The notes beneath the pieces were generated by a model. The model was not told where the DNA came from and did not search any database. It worked only from the letters and a program-made list of their open reading frames with translations. This document shows positions 18,313 through 28,607 of a stretch of 64,000 bases of DNA, one piece after another; the stretch's first letter is position 1, and every line of letters starts with the position of its first letter. Where the stretch lies: the NCBI RefSeq assembly GCF_030161115.1, contig NZ_BSPQ01000019.1:62001-126000 (forward strand), given 5' to 3'. The DNA is from Psychromonas marina. GTDB taxonomy: Bacteria; Pseudomonadota; Gammaproteobacteria; Enterobacterales; Psychromonadaceae. Both the position numbers and the translations under genes were made by a program.

Positions 18313-20778
18313 ATGTCAATTTCAAGACGTAGTTTTTTAAAAGGATTATTAGCTTCAAGTGGCGCAGCATTAGTGGGCCCCGGGTTATTACAAGTCGCGC
18401 ATGCAGCAACGGCAGAGGAAGCGGGTAAATGGAAAGTCAGTGGTTCGCATTGGGGGGCATTCAGAGCACGTGTTTACGCGGGAAAAGTACAGGAGATTAA
18501 ACCCTTTAATGTCGATAAATACCCAACGGATATGCTCAATGGTATTAAAGGAATTATTTATAGCCCATCACGTATTCGCTATCCAATGGTACGCTATGAG
18601 TGGTATTTGAATCGTGACAAAAGTGATACGACTAAGCGCGGAGACAATCGTTTTATCCGTGTCACCTGGGATGAGGCGATCACCCTATTCCATGACGAGC
18701 TCGAACGTATGCAAACTCAATATGGTCCATGGGCACTTCATGCTGGCAGCACGGGCTGGCGTCAAACGGGGCAATTTCATGCCTGTGGTAATCACATGGC
18801 ACGCGCTATTGCTATGCACGGTTATAGTGTTAATAAAGTCGGTGATTACTCAACCGGTGCAGGGCAAACGATTATGCCTTACGTATTAGGTACAACAGAG
18901 GTCTACGCACAGGGCAGTTCATGGCCGGTTATCTTAAAAGAGAGTAAAACGATTATCCTTTGGGCTGATGATTTAGTGAAAAACTTACAGGTAGGTTGGA
19001 ACTGTGAAACCCATGAGTCATTTGAATACCTTGAGCAGTTAAAAGATAAAATAGCTAAAAAAGAGATACGTGTGATCAGCATTGATCCGGTGGTCACTAA
19101 AACGCAGGATTATTTAGACTGCGAGCATCAATATATCAACCCACAAACCGATGTACCGTTTATGTTAGCGATGGCACATACTCTCTATAAAGAGGAGCTA
19201 TACGACAAAAAATTCATCGATACCTATGCATTAGGCTTTGAAGAGTTTGTGCCTTATTTGTTAGGTGAAACAAAAGATAAAGTCGAGAAAACACCAGAGT
19301 GGGCATCAGCTATCTGTGGCATTAAAGCCGATGACATTCGTGAATTCGCACGGTTGTTAGTTAAACAACGTACGCAAATTATGGTGGGTTGGAGTATCCA
19401 GCGTCAACAACATGGTGAGCAGCCTTACTGGATGGCAGCGGTGCTTGCAACCATGATGGGGCAAATAGGTTTACCCGGTGGTGGTATCAGCTACTCTCAT
19501 CACTATAGCTCTGTGGGAGTTTCTTCGACAGGCGCGGCGGGTCCAGGTGGATTTCCGCGTAATCCTGATAAACCAGATAATCGCATCCATAAGAACCAAG
19601 ACTTTAACGGTTACAGCAGTACTATTCCCGTTGCACGTTGGGTTGATTGTATTTTAGAGCCAGGTAAAAAAATCCAAGCGAATGGTGCAACAATTACCCT
19701 GCCCGATGTCAAAATGATGGTCTTTTCTGGGTGTAATCCGTGGCACCACCATCAAGATCGTAACAATATGAAAAAAGCATTCCATAAACTAGAAACCGTA
19801 GTGTCTATCGATTTCACATGGACTGCAACCTGCCGCTTCTCAGATATTGTTCTACCTGCCTGTACACAGTGGGAACGTAATGATTTAGACCTTTATGGTT
19901 CATATAGCGCACGTGGTGTAATTGCAATGCACAAATTAGTGGATCCACTATTTCAATCTAAAACAGACTTTGAAATATTTGCATTGCTCGCGGGGAAATT
20001 TGGCCAGCAACAGGACTACACCCGTGGAAAAACTGAGATGCAGTGGGTAGAGGAACTTTATAACGACTGTGCAACTGCCAATAAAGCGGGCTTTGAAATG
20101 CCTGATTTTAATACTTTCTGGAAAGAGGGCTTTGTTGATTTTGGTAAAGGCGAAGATTGGGTTCGTCAGGCGGACTTCAGAGAAGATCCTGAAATTAATG
20201 CACTCGGAACACCTTCTGGTTTCATTGAGATCTTCAGCCGCAAAATAGACCGCTACGGCTATAAAGAGTGCCAAGGACACCCAATGTGGTTTGAGAAGTC
20301 CGAACGTTCTCATGGTGGCCCAGGCTCCGATAAACACCCTATTTGGTTACAATCTTGCCATCCTAATAAGCGCCTGCACTCACAAATGTGTGATTCACAA
20401 CAGTTCCGTGAAACCTATACCGTTAAAGGCAGGGAACCTATCTACCTAAATGCACAAGATGCACAGCATCGTGGTATTAAATCGGGTGATTTAGTACGAG
20501 TATTTAATCTGCGCGGGCAACTTTTAGCAGGGGCAGTGATCTCTAAAAATTACCCAACCGGTGTTGCACGAATCGAAGAGGGAGCGTGGTACGCTCCGAT
20601 AGATGAATCTATTGGTTCACTTGATACTTATGGTGATCCGAATACCTTAACCCAAGATATACCAACCTCTGAACTTGCTCAGGCAACCAGTGCCAATACC
20701 TGTCAGGTAGAATACGAAAAATTTACAGGTAAAGTACCCGCAGTCACCGCCTTTAATGGACCGAATGAAGTCGCTTAG
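18313..20778 (+). CDS. torA: TorA, periplasmic trimethylamine-N-oxide reductase
   Basis: Terminal reductase of anaerobic respiration: TMAO to trimethylamine. It is an 821-residue molybdopterin-bis-MGD enzyme of the DMSO reductase family. A Tat signal (SRRSFLKG, then a hydrophobic stretch and cleavage near AHA-ATA) sends it folded to the periplasm. The molybdenum-coordinating Ser lies in [10 protein letters not shown]. The C-terminal pterin-binding domain includes [19 protein letters not shown] is abundant in marine animals, which fits the inferred habitat. TorC is its electron donor and TorD its chaperone. Confidence 0.97.
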   Translation: MSISRRSFLKGLLASSGAALVGPGLLQVAHAATAEEAGKWKVSGSHWGAFRARVYAGKVQEIKPFNVDKYPTDMLNGIKGIIYSPSRIRYPMVRYEWYLNRDKSDTTKRGDNRFIRVTWDEAITLFHDELERMQTQYGPWALHAGSTGWRQTGQFHACGNHMARAIAMHGYSVNKVGDYSTGAGQTIMPYVLGTTEVYAQGSSWPVILKESKTIILWADDLVKNLQVGWNCETHESFEYLEQLKDKIAKKEIRVISIDPVVTKTQDYLDCEHQYINPQTDVPFMLAMAHTLYKEELYDKKFIDTYALGFEEFVPYLLGETKDKVEKTPEWASAICGIKADDIREFARLLVKQRTQIMVGWSIQRQQHGEQPYWMAAVLATMMGQIGLPGGGISYSHHYSSVGVSSTGAAGPGGFPRNPDKPDNRIHKNQDFNGYSSTIPVARWVDCILEPGKKIQANGATITLPDVKMMVFSGCNPWHHHQDRNNMKKAFHKLETVVSIDFTWTATCRFSDIVLPACTQWERNDLDLYGSYSARGVIAMHKLVDPLFQSKTDFEIFALLAGKFGQQQDYTRGKTEMQWVEELYNDCATANKAGFEMPDFNTFWKEGFVDFGKGEDWVRQADFREDPEINALGTPSGFIEIFSRKIDRYGYKECQGHPMWFEKSERSHGGPGSDKHPIWLQSCHPNKRLHSQMCDSQQFRETYTVKGREPIYLNAQDAQHRGIKSGDLVRVFNLRGQLLAGAVISKNYPTGVARIEEGAWYAPIDESIGSLDTYGDPNTLTQDIPTSELAQATSANTCQVEYEKFTGKVPAVTAFNGPNEVA

Positions 20779-20812
20779 CGAAATAACTAAACTGAATAGG
20801 TTAATATATATA

Positions 20813-21439
20813 ATGGATAAAAATGCAGTGAATGAACTCAATGAGCAACGCGCAAGCATCTATTGGTGGTTTGCAACACTACTCACTAAAGAGCTAGATC
20901 AGCAACAGCTAAGTTATTACTTTTCAGGTGAAGGGCTTGCTCTGCTTACTCAACTTGAACAAGAGGTGTTATTCAAAGAACCTGTACTGCAAATAAAATC
21001 CGCATTAGTACAGATGATGGCCATCAAGCAGCCAAATTTAGAGCTCGCTGCTGATTTTAGTGAACTGTTTTTAACCGATGCTAAAAAAGGCGCACCTCCC
21101 TATGCTTCTGTTTATCTTTCAGAATCAGGTCAACTATTTGAAAAACCACATTTACAGATGCTTGAGCTATTTAAAAGTGAAGGTTTAATGATTGATCCAA
21201 ACTTCAAAGAACCTGCCGATCATATTGCTATTCAGTTAGATTATCTCGGTAACTTAATCATTAAAGAGGCGCAGCAAAGTAGCACAGCGCAAACTGAATT
21301 TATTCAACAACAGCTTTTGTCGTGGTTACCTCCCTTTGTTAATGCGACTAAAAAGGTAAACAATAGCGGCTTTTATCAAGGTGTCTGTCAGCTTTTATTA
21401 CAGTTTGTTGAGCAAGATTTTAATGAACTAAGTGCATAA
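20813..21439 (+). CDS. torD: TorD, chaperone for TorA maturation
   Basis: Cytoplasmic chaperone that binds the TorA Tat signal and helps insert the molybdenum cofactor. All-helical TorD/DmsD-family protein with the ELAADFSELFL and EPADHIAIQLDYLG motifs. The frame is open from an ATG at 20756 inside the end of torA, but the ATG at 20813 has an AGG Shine-Dalgarno and yields the family N-terminus NELNEQRASIYWWFATLL; this gives 208 residues, close to E. coli TorD (199). Confidence 0.93.
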   Translation: MDKNAVNELNEQRASIYWWFATLLTKELDQQQLSYYFSGEGLALLTQLEQEVLFKEPVLQIKSALVQMMAIKQPNLELAADFSELFLTDAKKGAPPYASVYLSESGQLFEKPHLQMLELFKSEGLMIDPNFKEPADHIAIQLDYLGNLIIKEAQQSSTAQTEFIQQQLLSWLPPFVNATKKVNNSGFYQGVCQLLLQFVEQDFNELSA

Positions 21440-21440
21440 A

Positions 21441-21476
21441 AAAAGGCTTGTTACCTTAACGGTAACAAGCCTTTTT
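21441..21476. terminator. Bidirectional terminator between torD and lpd
   Basis: Stem AAAGGCTTGTTACC paired with GGTAACAAGCCTTT around a TTAAC loop, flanked by A-run on the left and T-run on the right, so it works for both convergent transcripts. Confidence 0.93.
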
Positions 21477-21511
21477 ATTGTTATATCGCTATTTTATAAA
21501 TAGCGACATAA

Positions 21512-22945
21512 TTATTTTTTACGCTTAACTGCTTTAGCGTTTGGAAGGTCAGTAATTGAACCTTCATAGATTTCTGCAGCAAGACCAACAGATTCATGTA
21601 GTGTTGGATGTGCGTGGATAGTAAGTGCGATATCTTCTGCATCACAACCCATTTCGATTGCAAGACCGATTTCACCAAGTAATTCACCAGCGTTTGTACC
21701 AACCACTGAACCACCAATAATACGATGCGTATCTTTATCAAAGATAAGCTTAGTCATACCATCAGAACAATCAGATGCGATTGCACGACCAGAAGCCGCC
21801 CAAGGGAATACTGATTTTTCAAAGTTAATACCCTGCTCTTTCGCTTCGCGTTCAGTTAAACCAACCCATGCCATCTCAGGTTCAGTGTAAGCAATTGAAG
21901 GAATTGTTTTTGGATCGAAGTAATGTTTCTTACCAGAGATAACCTCTGCAGCAACATGACCTTCATGCACACCTTTATGTGCAAGCATAGGTTGACCAAC
22001 GATATCGCCAATAGCGTGGATATGCGGTACGTTAGTATGCATCTGCTTATCAACTTCAATGAAACCACGTTCAGTAACTTCAATACCTGCTTTTTCAGCA
22101 TCTACTGAGAAACCGTTTGGAACACGACCAACTGCAACTAATACAGCGTCGTATGCTTTAGCTTCTTCTGGTGCATTTTTACCTTCAAAAGAAACGTATA
22201 GTGCGTCTTCTCTTGCATCAACAGCAGTTACTTTAGTTGATAACATGATATTGAATTTGTCTTTCACTTTCTTCGTGTAAACTTGCACGATATCTTTATC
22301 GGCAGCTGGTACAAGTTGGTCTGCAAACTCAACAACATCAACTGTAGAACCTAATGATTTGTATACAGTACCCATCTCAAGACCAATAATACCACCGCCT
22401 AAAATAAGCAGACGTTTTGGTACAGATTTAAGCTCAAGTGCATCTGTAGAATCCCAAACACGTGGATCATCATGTGGGATGAAAGGTAGTTTAACAGGAC
22501 GAGAACCGGCAGCAATAATCGCGTTATCAAAGGTAATTTTAGTTACTTCACCATCACGAGCTGTTGCTTCGATAGTATTAGCGTCAGTGAAACGACCCCA
22601 ACCAGTTACTGTTGTAACTTTACGCATCTTAGCCATGCCTTGTAAGCCGCCAGTCAGTTGCGATACTACTTTTTCTTTCCAGATGCGAATTTTATCTACA
22701 TCTGTTGTTGGTTCACCAAAAAGAACGCCATGTTCAGAAAGTGCTTTCGCTTCTTCAATTACTTTAGATACATGTAAAAGCGCTTTAGAAGGGATACAAC
22801 CAACGTTAAGACAAACACCACCTAGTGTTTCATATTTTTCAACGATTACTGTTTCTAAACCTAAATCTGCTGCGCGGAATGCTGCTGAATAACCAGCAGG
22901 ACCTGAGCCTAATACCACAACTTGTGCTTTAATCTCTTTACTCAT
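21512..22945 (-). CDS. lpd: Dihydrolipoyl dehydrogenase (E3)
   Basis: FAD flavoprotein that reoxidises dihydrolipoamide of pyruvate and 2-oxoglutarate dehydrogenase, passing electrons to NAD+. N-terminal FAD fold (VVVLGSGPAGYSAA), redox disulfide GGVCLNVGCIPSK, NAD fold LLILGGGIIGLEMG, and the C-terminal catalytic His-Glu in TIHAHPTLHES. The frame is open to 22981 but AGAGGT lies before the ATG at 22945 (MSKEIKAQ, the family start), giving 477 residues. Last gene of pdhR-aceE-aceF-lpd. Confidence 0.97.
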   Translation of the reverse strand: MSKEIKAQVVVLGSGPAGYSAAFRAADLGLETVIVEKYETLGGVCLNVGCIPSKALLHVSKVIEEAKALSEHGVLFGEPTTDVDKIRIWKEKVVSQLTGGLQGMAKMRKVTTVTGWGRFTDANTIEATARDGEVTKITFDNAIIAAGSRPVKLPFIPHDDPRVWDSTDALELKSVPKRLLILGGGIIGLEMGTVYKSLGSTVDVVEFADQLVPAADKDIVQVYTKKVKDKFNIMLSTKVTAVDAREDALYVSFEGKNAPEEAKAYDAVLVAVGRVPNGFSVDAEKAGIEVTERGFIEVDKQMHTNVPHIHAIGDIVGQPMLAHKGVHEGHVAAEVISGKKHYFDPKTIPSIAYTEPEMAWVGLTEREAKEQGINFEKSVFPWAASGRAIASDCSDGMTKLIFDKDTHRIIGGSVVGTNAGELLGEIGLAIEMGCDAEDIALTIHAHPTLHESVGLAAEIYEGSITDLPNAKAVKRKK

Positions 22946-23059
22946 TTCGACCTCTGTATTTGATATCAATGATGCCAACATTTAAATGTGAATTTATTCT
23001 ATTTAAATGTTAAATAAATGCAAAATAAAAGGTCAGCAAATGCCGACCCGTTAACAATT

Positions 23060-24631
23060 TTATAGGATCAACGTACGTAGATCAGATAAGTAGTTATTAA
23101 TTGCAGTGATAAAGCGTGCGCCATCTGCACCATCGATAACACGATGATCATATGAAAGTGCTAGTGGCACCATCATGCGAGGTGCGAATTCAGCGCCATT
23201 CCAAACTGGTTTAATTGCTGATTTTGATACGCCTAAGATAGCTACTTCTGGTGCATTTACGATAGGTGTAAATTGTGTACCACCGATGCCACCAAGACTA
23301 GAAATACTCATGCTGCCGCCCTGCATATCTTTTGCAGTTAGTTTACCAGCACGTGCTTTCTTAGAAATTTCGCCTAGCTCACGAGAGATATCGTAAATAC
23401 CTTTGTTAATTACATCTTTCACAACAGGAACAACCAAACCGTTTGGCGTGTCTACTGCGATACCGATATTGATGTATTTCTTCAGAATAACGCTTTCGCC
23501 ATCTGTAGATAGTGATGCGTTGAAGTTAGGGTATTTGTGTAGTGCTTTAGCAACAGCTTTCATCATAAATACAAGCGGGCTAATTTTAAGACCTAGATCT
23601 TGTTTTGCTGCGATTGCATTTTGTTCTTTACGGAACGTTTCTAAATCAGTGATATCCGCTTCGTCAAACTGTGTCACGTGTGGGATAGTTACCCAGTTAC
23701 GATGCAGAGTAGGACCTGATATTTTCTGAATACGTGAAAGTGGTTTAATTTCAATTTCACCGAATTTAGAGTAATCGATATTTGCGTAAGGAAGTACTTG
23801 TAAGCCACCTTCACCACCGCCACTTTTAGCAAGTGCTAACTGTGCTTTAACGTATGCTTGAACGTCTTCTTTCGTTGTACGACCTTTACGACCCGTTGCA
23901 GGAACGCGTGCTAAGTCTAAATCGAACTCACGTGCAACACGACGTACAGAAGGCGATGCTTTAATTGAACCAGAGGTTACTACTTCAGCAGCTTTTGCTG
24001 GAGCAGGCGTTGGTGCAGCTTTAGCTACAGGTGCCGGAGCTGCTGCAACGGGTGCTGCAGTGGCAACAGGTGCGCTACCTTGTACTTCAAGTACTAAGAT
24101 TAATGAACCTTCAGATACTTTATCGCCAGATGCGATTTTGATCTCTTTAACAATACCCGCAAATGGTGCTGGTACGTCCATTGACGCTTTATCGCCTTCA
24201 ACAGATAGAATATCTTGGTCTTCAACAATCGCGTCACCAACAGAAACTAATACTTCTGTTACTTCAACTTCGTCACCACCGATGTCAGGAACACAAACTT
24301 CTTTAAGTTCACTTGTCGCTGCAGGTGCAGGCGCTGCAACTGGTGCAGCTACTTCTTCAACTGCCGCAACAGGCGCTTCTGCAGTCGCTTCACCAGCAAC
24401 TTCAATAATCAGTACAACTTGACCTTCAGAAACGCTGTCTCCAACATTCATTTTGATCTCTTTAACCGTGCCACCAAATGCGGCAGGTACGTCCATTGAA
24501 GCTTTATCACCTTCAATTGAGATAACATCTTGGTCTTCAACAATAACGTCGCCAACAGAAACTAGAACTTCAGTAACATCAGCCGCATCAGCACCAATAT
24601 CAGGCAGTAAAAACTCTTTTAATTCAGACAT
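23060..24631 (-). CDS. aceF: Pyruvate dehydrogenase E2, dihydrolipoyl acetyltransferase
   Basis: Core of the pyruvate dehydrogenase complex, passing the acetyl group from lipoamide to CoA. 523 residues. Two lipoyl domains (about 3-75 and 107-180) each carry [10 protein letters not shown] with the lipoylated Lys (Lys43 in the first); E. coli has three. Ala/Pro-rich linkers follow each, then the E3/E1-binding domain ([20 protein letters not shown]) and the catalytic domain ending with [13 protein letters not shown]. The two lipoyl domains are near-duplicates. 61 bases separate it from aceE. Confidence 0.96.
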   Translation of the reverse strand: MSELKEFLLPDIGADAADVTEVLVSVGDVIVEDQDVISIEGDKASMDVPAAFGGTVKEIKMNVGDSVSEGQVVLIIEVAGEATAEAPVAAVEEVAAPVAAPAPAATSELKEVCVPDIGGDEVEVTEVLVSVGDAIVEDQDILSVEGDKASMDVPAPFAGIVKEIKIASGDKVSEGSLILVLEVQGSAPVATAAPVAAAPAPVAKAAPTPAPAKAAEVVTSGSIKASPSVRRVAREFDLDLARVPATGRKGRTTKEDVQAYVKAQLALAKSGGGEGGLQVLPYANIDYSKFGEIEIKPLSRIQKISGPTLHRNWVTIPHVTQFDEADITDLETFRKEQNAIAAKQDLGLKISPLVFMMKAVAKALHKYPNFNASLSTDGESVILKKYINIGIAVDTPNGLVVPVVKDVINKGIYDISRELGEISKKARAGKLTAKDMQGGSMSISSLGGIGGTQFTPIVNAPEVAILGVSKSAIKPVWNGAEFAPRMMVPLALSYDHRVIDGADGARFITAINNYLSDLRTLIL

Positions 24632-24692
24632 AATAATTTTCCTAATTAATCAAATGAGCACAGTATTAGCCGTGCTCACCTTAAAATATGGT

Positions 24693-27356
24693 TTATGCAA
24701 ACAGAGGATTAACTTTGTTTGTATTAATATCAAACTTAGCAATCGCTTCTGTTACAACAGATGCTTCAATATCACCACGTTTAGCAAGTTCACTTAGTGC
24801 AGCAACAACAACGTAGCCAGCATTAACTTCGAAATGACGACGAAGGTTTGCACGGCTATCACTGCGACCGAAACCATCAGTACCTAATACTTTATATGTA
24901 TCAGATGGAATGAATGCACGTACTTGTTCAGCGTAGTTTTTCATGTAATCCGTTGCAGCAATTGTTGGCTCATCACCTAATACTTGAGTGATGTATGCTT
25001 GTTTTGCTGGCGCTTCAGGATTAAGCATGTTTTGACGCTCAACATCTTGACCTTCACGTGTCAGTTCATTGAATGACGTTACTGAGAAGATATCAGATGC
25101 AACGTTGTACTCATCACTTAAGATTTGAGCCGCTTTAGTCACTTCATTCATGATAGTACCAGAGCTCAATAACTGAACTTTGTTGCTACCTGGATGTGAT
25201 TTAAGTTTGTAGATACCTTTACGAATACCCTCTTCAGCGCCTTCTGGCATTGCTGGCATTGCGTAGTTTTCATTCATTACTGTTAAGTAGTAGTAAATGT
25301 TTTCAGGGTTATCGCCGTACATACGCTCGATACCGTCTTGTACGATAACAGCAAGCTCGTAAGCAAATGTTGGGTCGTAAGAGATACAGTTAGGGATTGT
25401 ATTTGCTTGAATGTGGCTGTGGCCATCTTCATGCTGTAGACCTTCACCATTTAGCGTTGTACGACCAGCAGTAGCACCTAATAGGAAACCACGTGCTTGT
25501 TGATCACCCGCTAACCATGCCATATCACCAATACGTTGGAAACCAAACATAGAGTAGTAGATGTAGAATGGAATCATTGGTAAGTCATTAGTACTGTATG
25601 ACGTTGCAGCAGCTACCCAAGAAGACATTGAACCAAGTTCATTGATACCTTCTTGTAATACTTGACCAGATGTTGCTTCTTTGTAGTAAGAAACGACACC
25701 GCGATCTTCTGGCGTGTATTCTTGACCAGTAGGGTTATAAATACCTACTTGGCGGAATAGACCTTCCATACCAAAGGTACGTGCTTCATCACAGATAATT
25801 GGTACGATATTTTTACCAATGCCTTTGTCTTTTAACAATACGTTTAAGATACGTACATAAGCCATTGTTGTTGAAATTTCACGTTTCTGCTCTTGTAAAA
25901 GCGGCGCAAATTTATCCAACGATGGTATCGCTAATTTCTCAGTAAACTGAGGCAGACGTTGCGGCGTGTAACCATGTAATTCTTTACGACGGTCATGCAG
26001 GTATGCGTGCTCAGGTGTACCTTCTTCTAATGTCAGATAAGGTAGTTCAGCGGCTTGCTCATCGCTAACAACATCTTGTAGGTTTAAACGATCACGTAGG
26101 CTTTGAATGTGAGATTCATTCATTTTCTTCACGCCGTGAGCAATGTTTTTACCTTCAGCGGCTGCGCCCATGCCGTAACCTTTAACAGTTTTAGCAAGGA
26201 TAACCGTTGGTTTACCCATTGTATCTTCTGCATTTTTAAACGCAGCAAACAGTTTAGATGAATCATGGCCACCACGTTTCAGGGCAAAGATCTCTTCATC
26301 TGTCATATCAGCAACTAGCGCTGCTGTTTCAGGGTATTTACCAAAGAAGTGTTCACGAACAAAAGCACCGTCTTTAGATTTAAAGTTTTGGTAATCACCA
26401 TCAACGGTTTCATCCATCAATTGTAATAATTTACCCGTTGTATCTTTAGCAAGTAGTGCATCCCAGTTACTGCCCCAGATAACTTTAACAACATTCCAAC
26501 CAGCACCTGTAAATAGGCCTTCTAGCTCTTGAATGATGCTACCGTTACCCATTACAGGACCGTCTAGACGCTGTAGGTTACAGTTAACTAAGAAACATAA
26601 GTTATCTAATTTTTCACGAGAAGCGAATGATAAAGAACCACGAGATTCCGGCTCATCCATTTCGCCATCACCTAGGAAAGCGTATACGCGCTGTGCAGTA
26701 GTGTCTTTTAGACCACGACCGTTAAGGTATTTTAGGAAACGAGCTTGGTAAATAGCAGTAATTGGACCAAGACCCATAGAAACTGTTGGGAACTGCCAGA
26801 ATTCTGGTAATAGTTTCGGATGTGGGTATGAAGGTAGACCTTCACCATCAACTTCTTGACGGAAGTTATCAAGTTGAGCAGCACTTAAACGGCCTTCAAC
26901 GAATGCACGAGAGTATATCCCTGGAGAGATATGACCTTGGTAATAAACTAAATCACCGCCGTCTGTTGCATTCGGAGCACGGAAAAAGTGGTTGAAACAA
27001 ACTTCGTAGAATGCAGCAGCAGATTGGTAAGAAGCCATGTGACCGCCTAAATCCAAATCTTTCTTAGATGCACGCATGACGATCATGATTGCGTTCCAAC
27101 GGATAATAGAGCGAATACGTTGCTCTAATTTCACATCACCAGGGTAAGCTGGTTGCTGGCTTGCAGGGATAGTATTTACATAACGGCTATTAATGCCGTG
27201 AGGAAGGTTAACGCCTTCTGCACGAGCCTGTTCCATTACTTTTTCAAGGATAAATTGTGCGCGTTCAGAGCCTTCATCTTCAAGAATATCGCTTAGTGCT
27301 GCAAGCCATTCTGAAGTTTCTTGTGCATCAATATCACTGTTTAGGATGTCAGTCAT
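24693..27356 (-). CDS. aceE: Pyruvate dehydrogenase E1 component (homodimeric type)
   Basis: Thiamine diphosphate enzyme that decarboxylates pyruvate and acetylates the E2 lipoyl group. The 887-residue single-chain form is typical of gammaproteobacteria. The ThDP motif starts GDGEMDEPES and continues to the NCNLQRLDG segment. The frame extends to 27431, but GGAAAG precedes the ATG at 27356 (MTDILNSDIDAQET), which is the family start. It lies between pdhR and aceF and is presumably controlled by PdhR. Confidence 0.97.
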   Translation of the reverse strand: MTDILNSDIDAQETSEWLAALSDILEDEGSERAQFILEKVMEQARAEGVNLPHGINSRYVNTIPASQQPAYPGDVKLEQRIRSIIRWNAIMIVMRASKKDLDLGGHMASYQSAAAFYEVCFNHFFRAPNATDGGDLVYYQGHISPGIYSRAFVEGRLSAAQLDNFRQEVDGEGLPSYPHPKLLPEFWQFPTVSMGLGPITAIYQARFLKYLNGRGLKDTTAQRVYAFLGDGEMDEPESRGSLSFASREKLDNLCFLVNCNLQRLDGPVMGNGSIIQELEGLFTGAGWNVVKVIWGSNWDALLAKDTTGKLLQLMDETVDGDYQNFKSKDGAFVREHFFGKYPETAALVADMTDEEIFALKRGGHDSSKLFAAFKNAEDTMGKPTVILAKTVKGYGMGAAAEGKNIAHGVKKMNESHIQSLRDRLNLQDVVSDEQAAELPYLTLEEGTPEHAYLHDRRKELHGYTPQRLPQFTEKLAIPSLDKFAPLLQEQKREISTTMAYVRILNVLLKDKGIGKNIVPIICDEARTFGMEGLFRQVGIYNPTGQEYTPEDRGVVSYYKEATSGQVLQEGINELGSMSSWVAAATSYSTNDLPMIPFYIYYSMFGFQRIGDMAWLAGDQQARGFLLGATAGRTTLNGEGLQHEDGHSHIQANTIPNCISYDPTFAYELAVIVQDGIERMYGDNPENIYYYLTVMNENYAMPAMPEGAEEGIRKGIYKLKSHPGSNKVQLLSSGTIMNEVTKAAQILSDEYNVASDIFSVTSFNELTREGQDVERQNMLNPEAPAKQAYITQVLGDEPTIAATDYMKNYAEQVRAFIPSDTYKVLGTDGFGRSDSRANLRRHFEVNAGYVVVAALSELAKRGDIEASVVTEAIAKFDINTNKVNPLFA

Positions 27357-27507
27357 GACACTTTCCTTCTCTATACTTAAGTATCTCAGCCATAAGGCTA
27401 AGTGTGTAGTTATGTAATTATTTAGATTCACCCACTACCAATGGTTAATGGTGAATGCCAATCGGCAATAAGTAATCTAAATAATTACCCATGTGATTTT
27501 TAAAAAG

Positions 27508-28257
27508 TTAAAAACGCCCTAACTCGCGTTTAAAAGAACTTTCTTCACGTAATATCACAGAACGTGTTTGTTCAATGTACGTTAAATGTTGAGCAGATGC
27601 TTGCTGAGCAACGGCAGGTTGCTTAGAAAGAATGGCTTCAAGTAACTGAAAACGATGTTCATGGATTTTTTTAGCAACTTCAGGATATGCGTAAAGCTGC
27701 TGAACATTGTCGGAAATGTTTTTTTCTAATAAGGGTTGAATACCACGTGCTAAATGCATAAAAACAACATTATGCGAAGCATCGATAACCGCAAGATAAA
27801 AAAGAGCAACATTTTGAATTTCACAGTTTAAATCTTGTTTTTTTTGCGCTCGTTCAATCGCCGCATAACAAGACTTTATCTTATCAAAATCTTCAGCGGT
27901 ACCGCGTAAAGCAGCATAATAAGCAGAGAAACCTTCTAAGGCATGACGAAATTCAATCAGATCATACTGTGACTCAGGATGCGTATTCAATAACTCAAAT
28001 AGCGGATCAGCTAATTTTTCACGTAATGCCTGTTGCACGTATGTGCCGCCACCTTGACGTCGAGTTAGTAACCCCTTCGATTCTAAGCGCTGAATTGCTT
28101 CACGCAGCGAAGGACGAGAAACATCAAATTGTCTAGCAAGCTCTCGCTCAGCCGGTAATTTTTCACCCAACTCTAATGAGCCATCTAAAATCATACTTTC
28201 AATACGACTTTCTATGACATCAGCTAATTTAGGTTGTTTGATTTTTACGTAAGACAT
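27508..28257 (-). CDS. pdhR: PdhR, pyruvate-sensing GntR-family repressor
   Basis: Repressor of the pdh operon that is released by pyruvate. The N-terminal GntR winged helix has ERELARQFDVSRPSLREAIQ and RRQGGGTYVQ; the C-terminal FCD domain (about 85-230) binds the effector and includes FRHALEGFSAYYAALRG. The ATG at 28257 (MSYVKIKQPKLADVIE) matches E. coli PdhR; the frame is open 13 codons further. 249 residues. A PdhR-like operator lies 26 bases upstream of this start, consistent with autoregulation. Confidence 0.94.
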   Translation of the reverse strand: MSYVKIKQPKLADVIESRIESMILDGSLELGEKLPAERELARQFDVSRPSLREAIQRLESKGLLTRRQGGGTYVQQALREKLADPLFELLNTHPESQYDLIEFRHALEGFSAYYAALRGTAEDFDKIKSCYAAIERAQKKQDLNCEIQNVALFYLAVIDASHNVVFMHLARGIQPLLEKNISDNVQQLYAYPEVAKKIHEHRFQLLEAILSKQPAVAQQASAQHLTYIEQTRSVILREESSFKRELGRF

Positions 28258-28282
28258 AGTGCTCTTTATAGCAAGGTTGTAA

Positions 28283-28297
28283 AATGGTAATACCAAT
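28283..28297 (-). promoter_or_regulatory. PdhR-like operator
   Basis: AATGGT-AAT-ACCAAT differs at one position from the PdhR consensus ATTGGT-N3-ACCAAT. It is 26 bases upstream of pdhR, where autorepression of the pdh operon would be expected. The inner 12 bases also occur at 45481, so a dispersed repeat is an alternative reading. Confidence 0.6.
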
Positions 28298-28348
28298 TTA
28301 TTTTGTAAAAGGAAATTAACAATTTTTTTAACACCTGTCTAGTAAAGT

Positions 28349-28362
28349 TTGATCTAACTCAA
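28349..28362 (-). promoter_or_regulatory. FNR-like site upstream of pdhR
   Basis: TTGAT-CTAA-CTCAA (other strand TTGAG-TTAG-ATCAA) matches nine of ten conserved positions of the FNR box TTGAT-N4-ATCAA. In E. coli FNR represses the pdh operon without oxygen, which fits. No fnr gene is in the window. Confidence 0.5.
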
Positions 28363-28607
28363 TTGATAAAGTGTGATTTGGTAATGATTTTAGCAATCTG
28401 TGAGGGAAAGTTACAAACATTAGAAAATGAAAAGACATTTTGTTAAAAAATTGTTGAACTTGATACAGGAGGAAAACAGATAGTTTCCATGCTTGGTTCA
28501 ATAGTCACACAAATACACCGTCTCTTTATTTTCCGTAAAAAAGAAAGAGACGGATTAAACTCAACTGACCATAAACGTAATTTTACACGCTTATTCGTGG
28601 CTAGTTA

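Larger units (their letters stand above)
28258..28607. other. pdhR promoter region and gdh 3' flank
   Basis: 350 bases without a gene. From the pdhR side they hold a PdhR-like operator (28283-28297) and an FNR-like site (28349-28362). Nearer gdh is an inverted repeat, CCGTCTCTTT (28518-28527) with AAAGAGACGG (28544-28553), that probably ends the gdh transcript although a T-run is lacking. Confidence 0.6.

Noticed and set aside
22359-22892. 177-codon plus-strand frame opposite lpd
   Set aside because: Antisense shadow of a conserved enzyme gene; no start signal.
24060-24797. Ala/Ser/Thr-rich plus-strand frames opposite aceF and the end of aceE
   Set aside because: They mirror the repetitive, biased codons of the lipoyl domains and linkers on the other strand; no ribosome binding sites.
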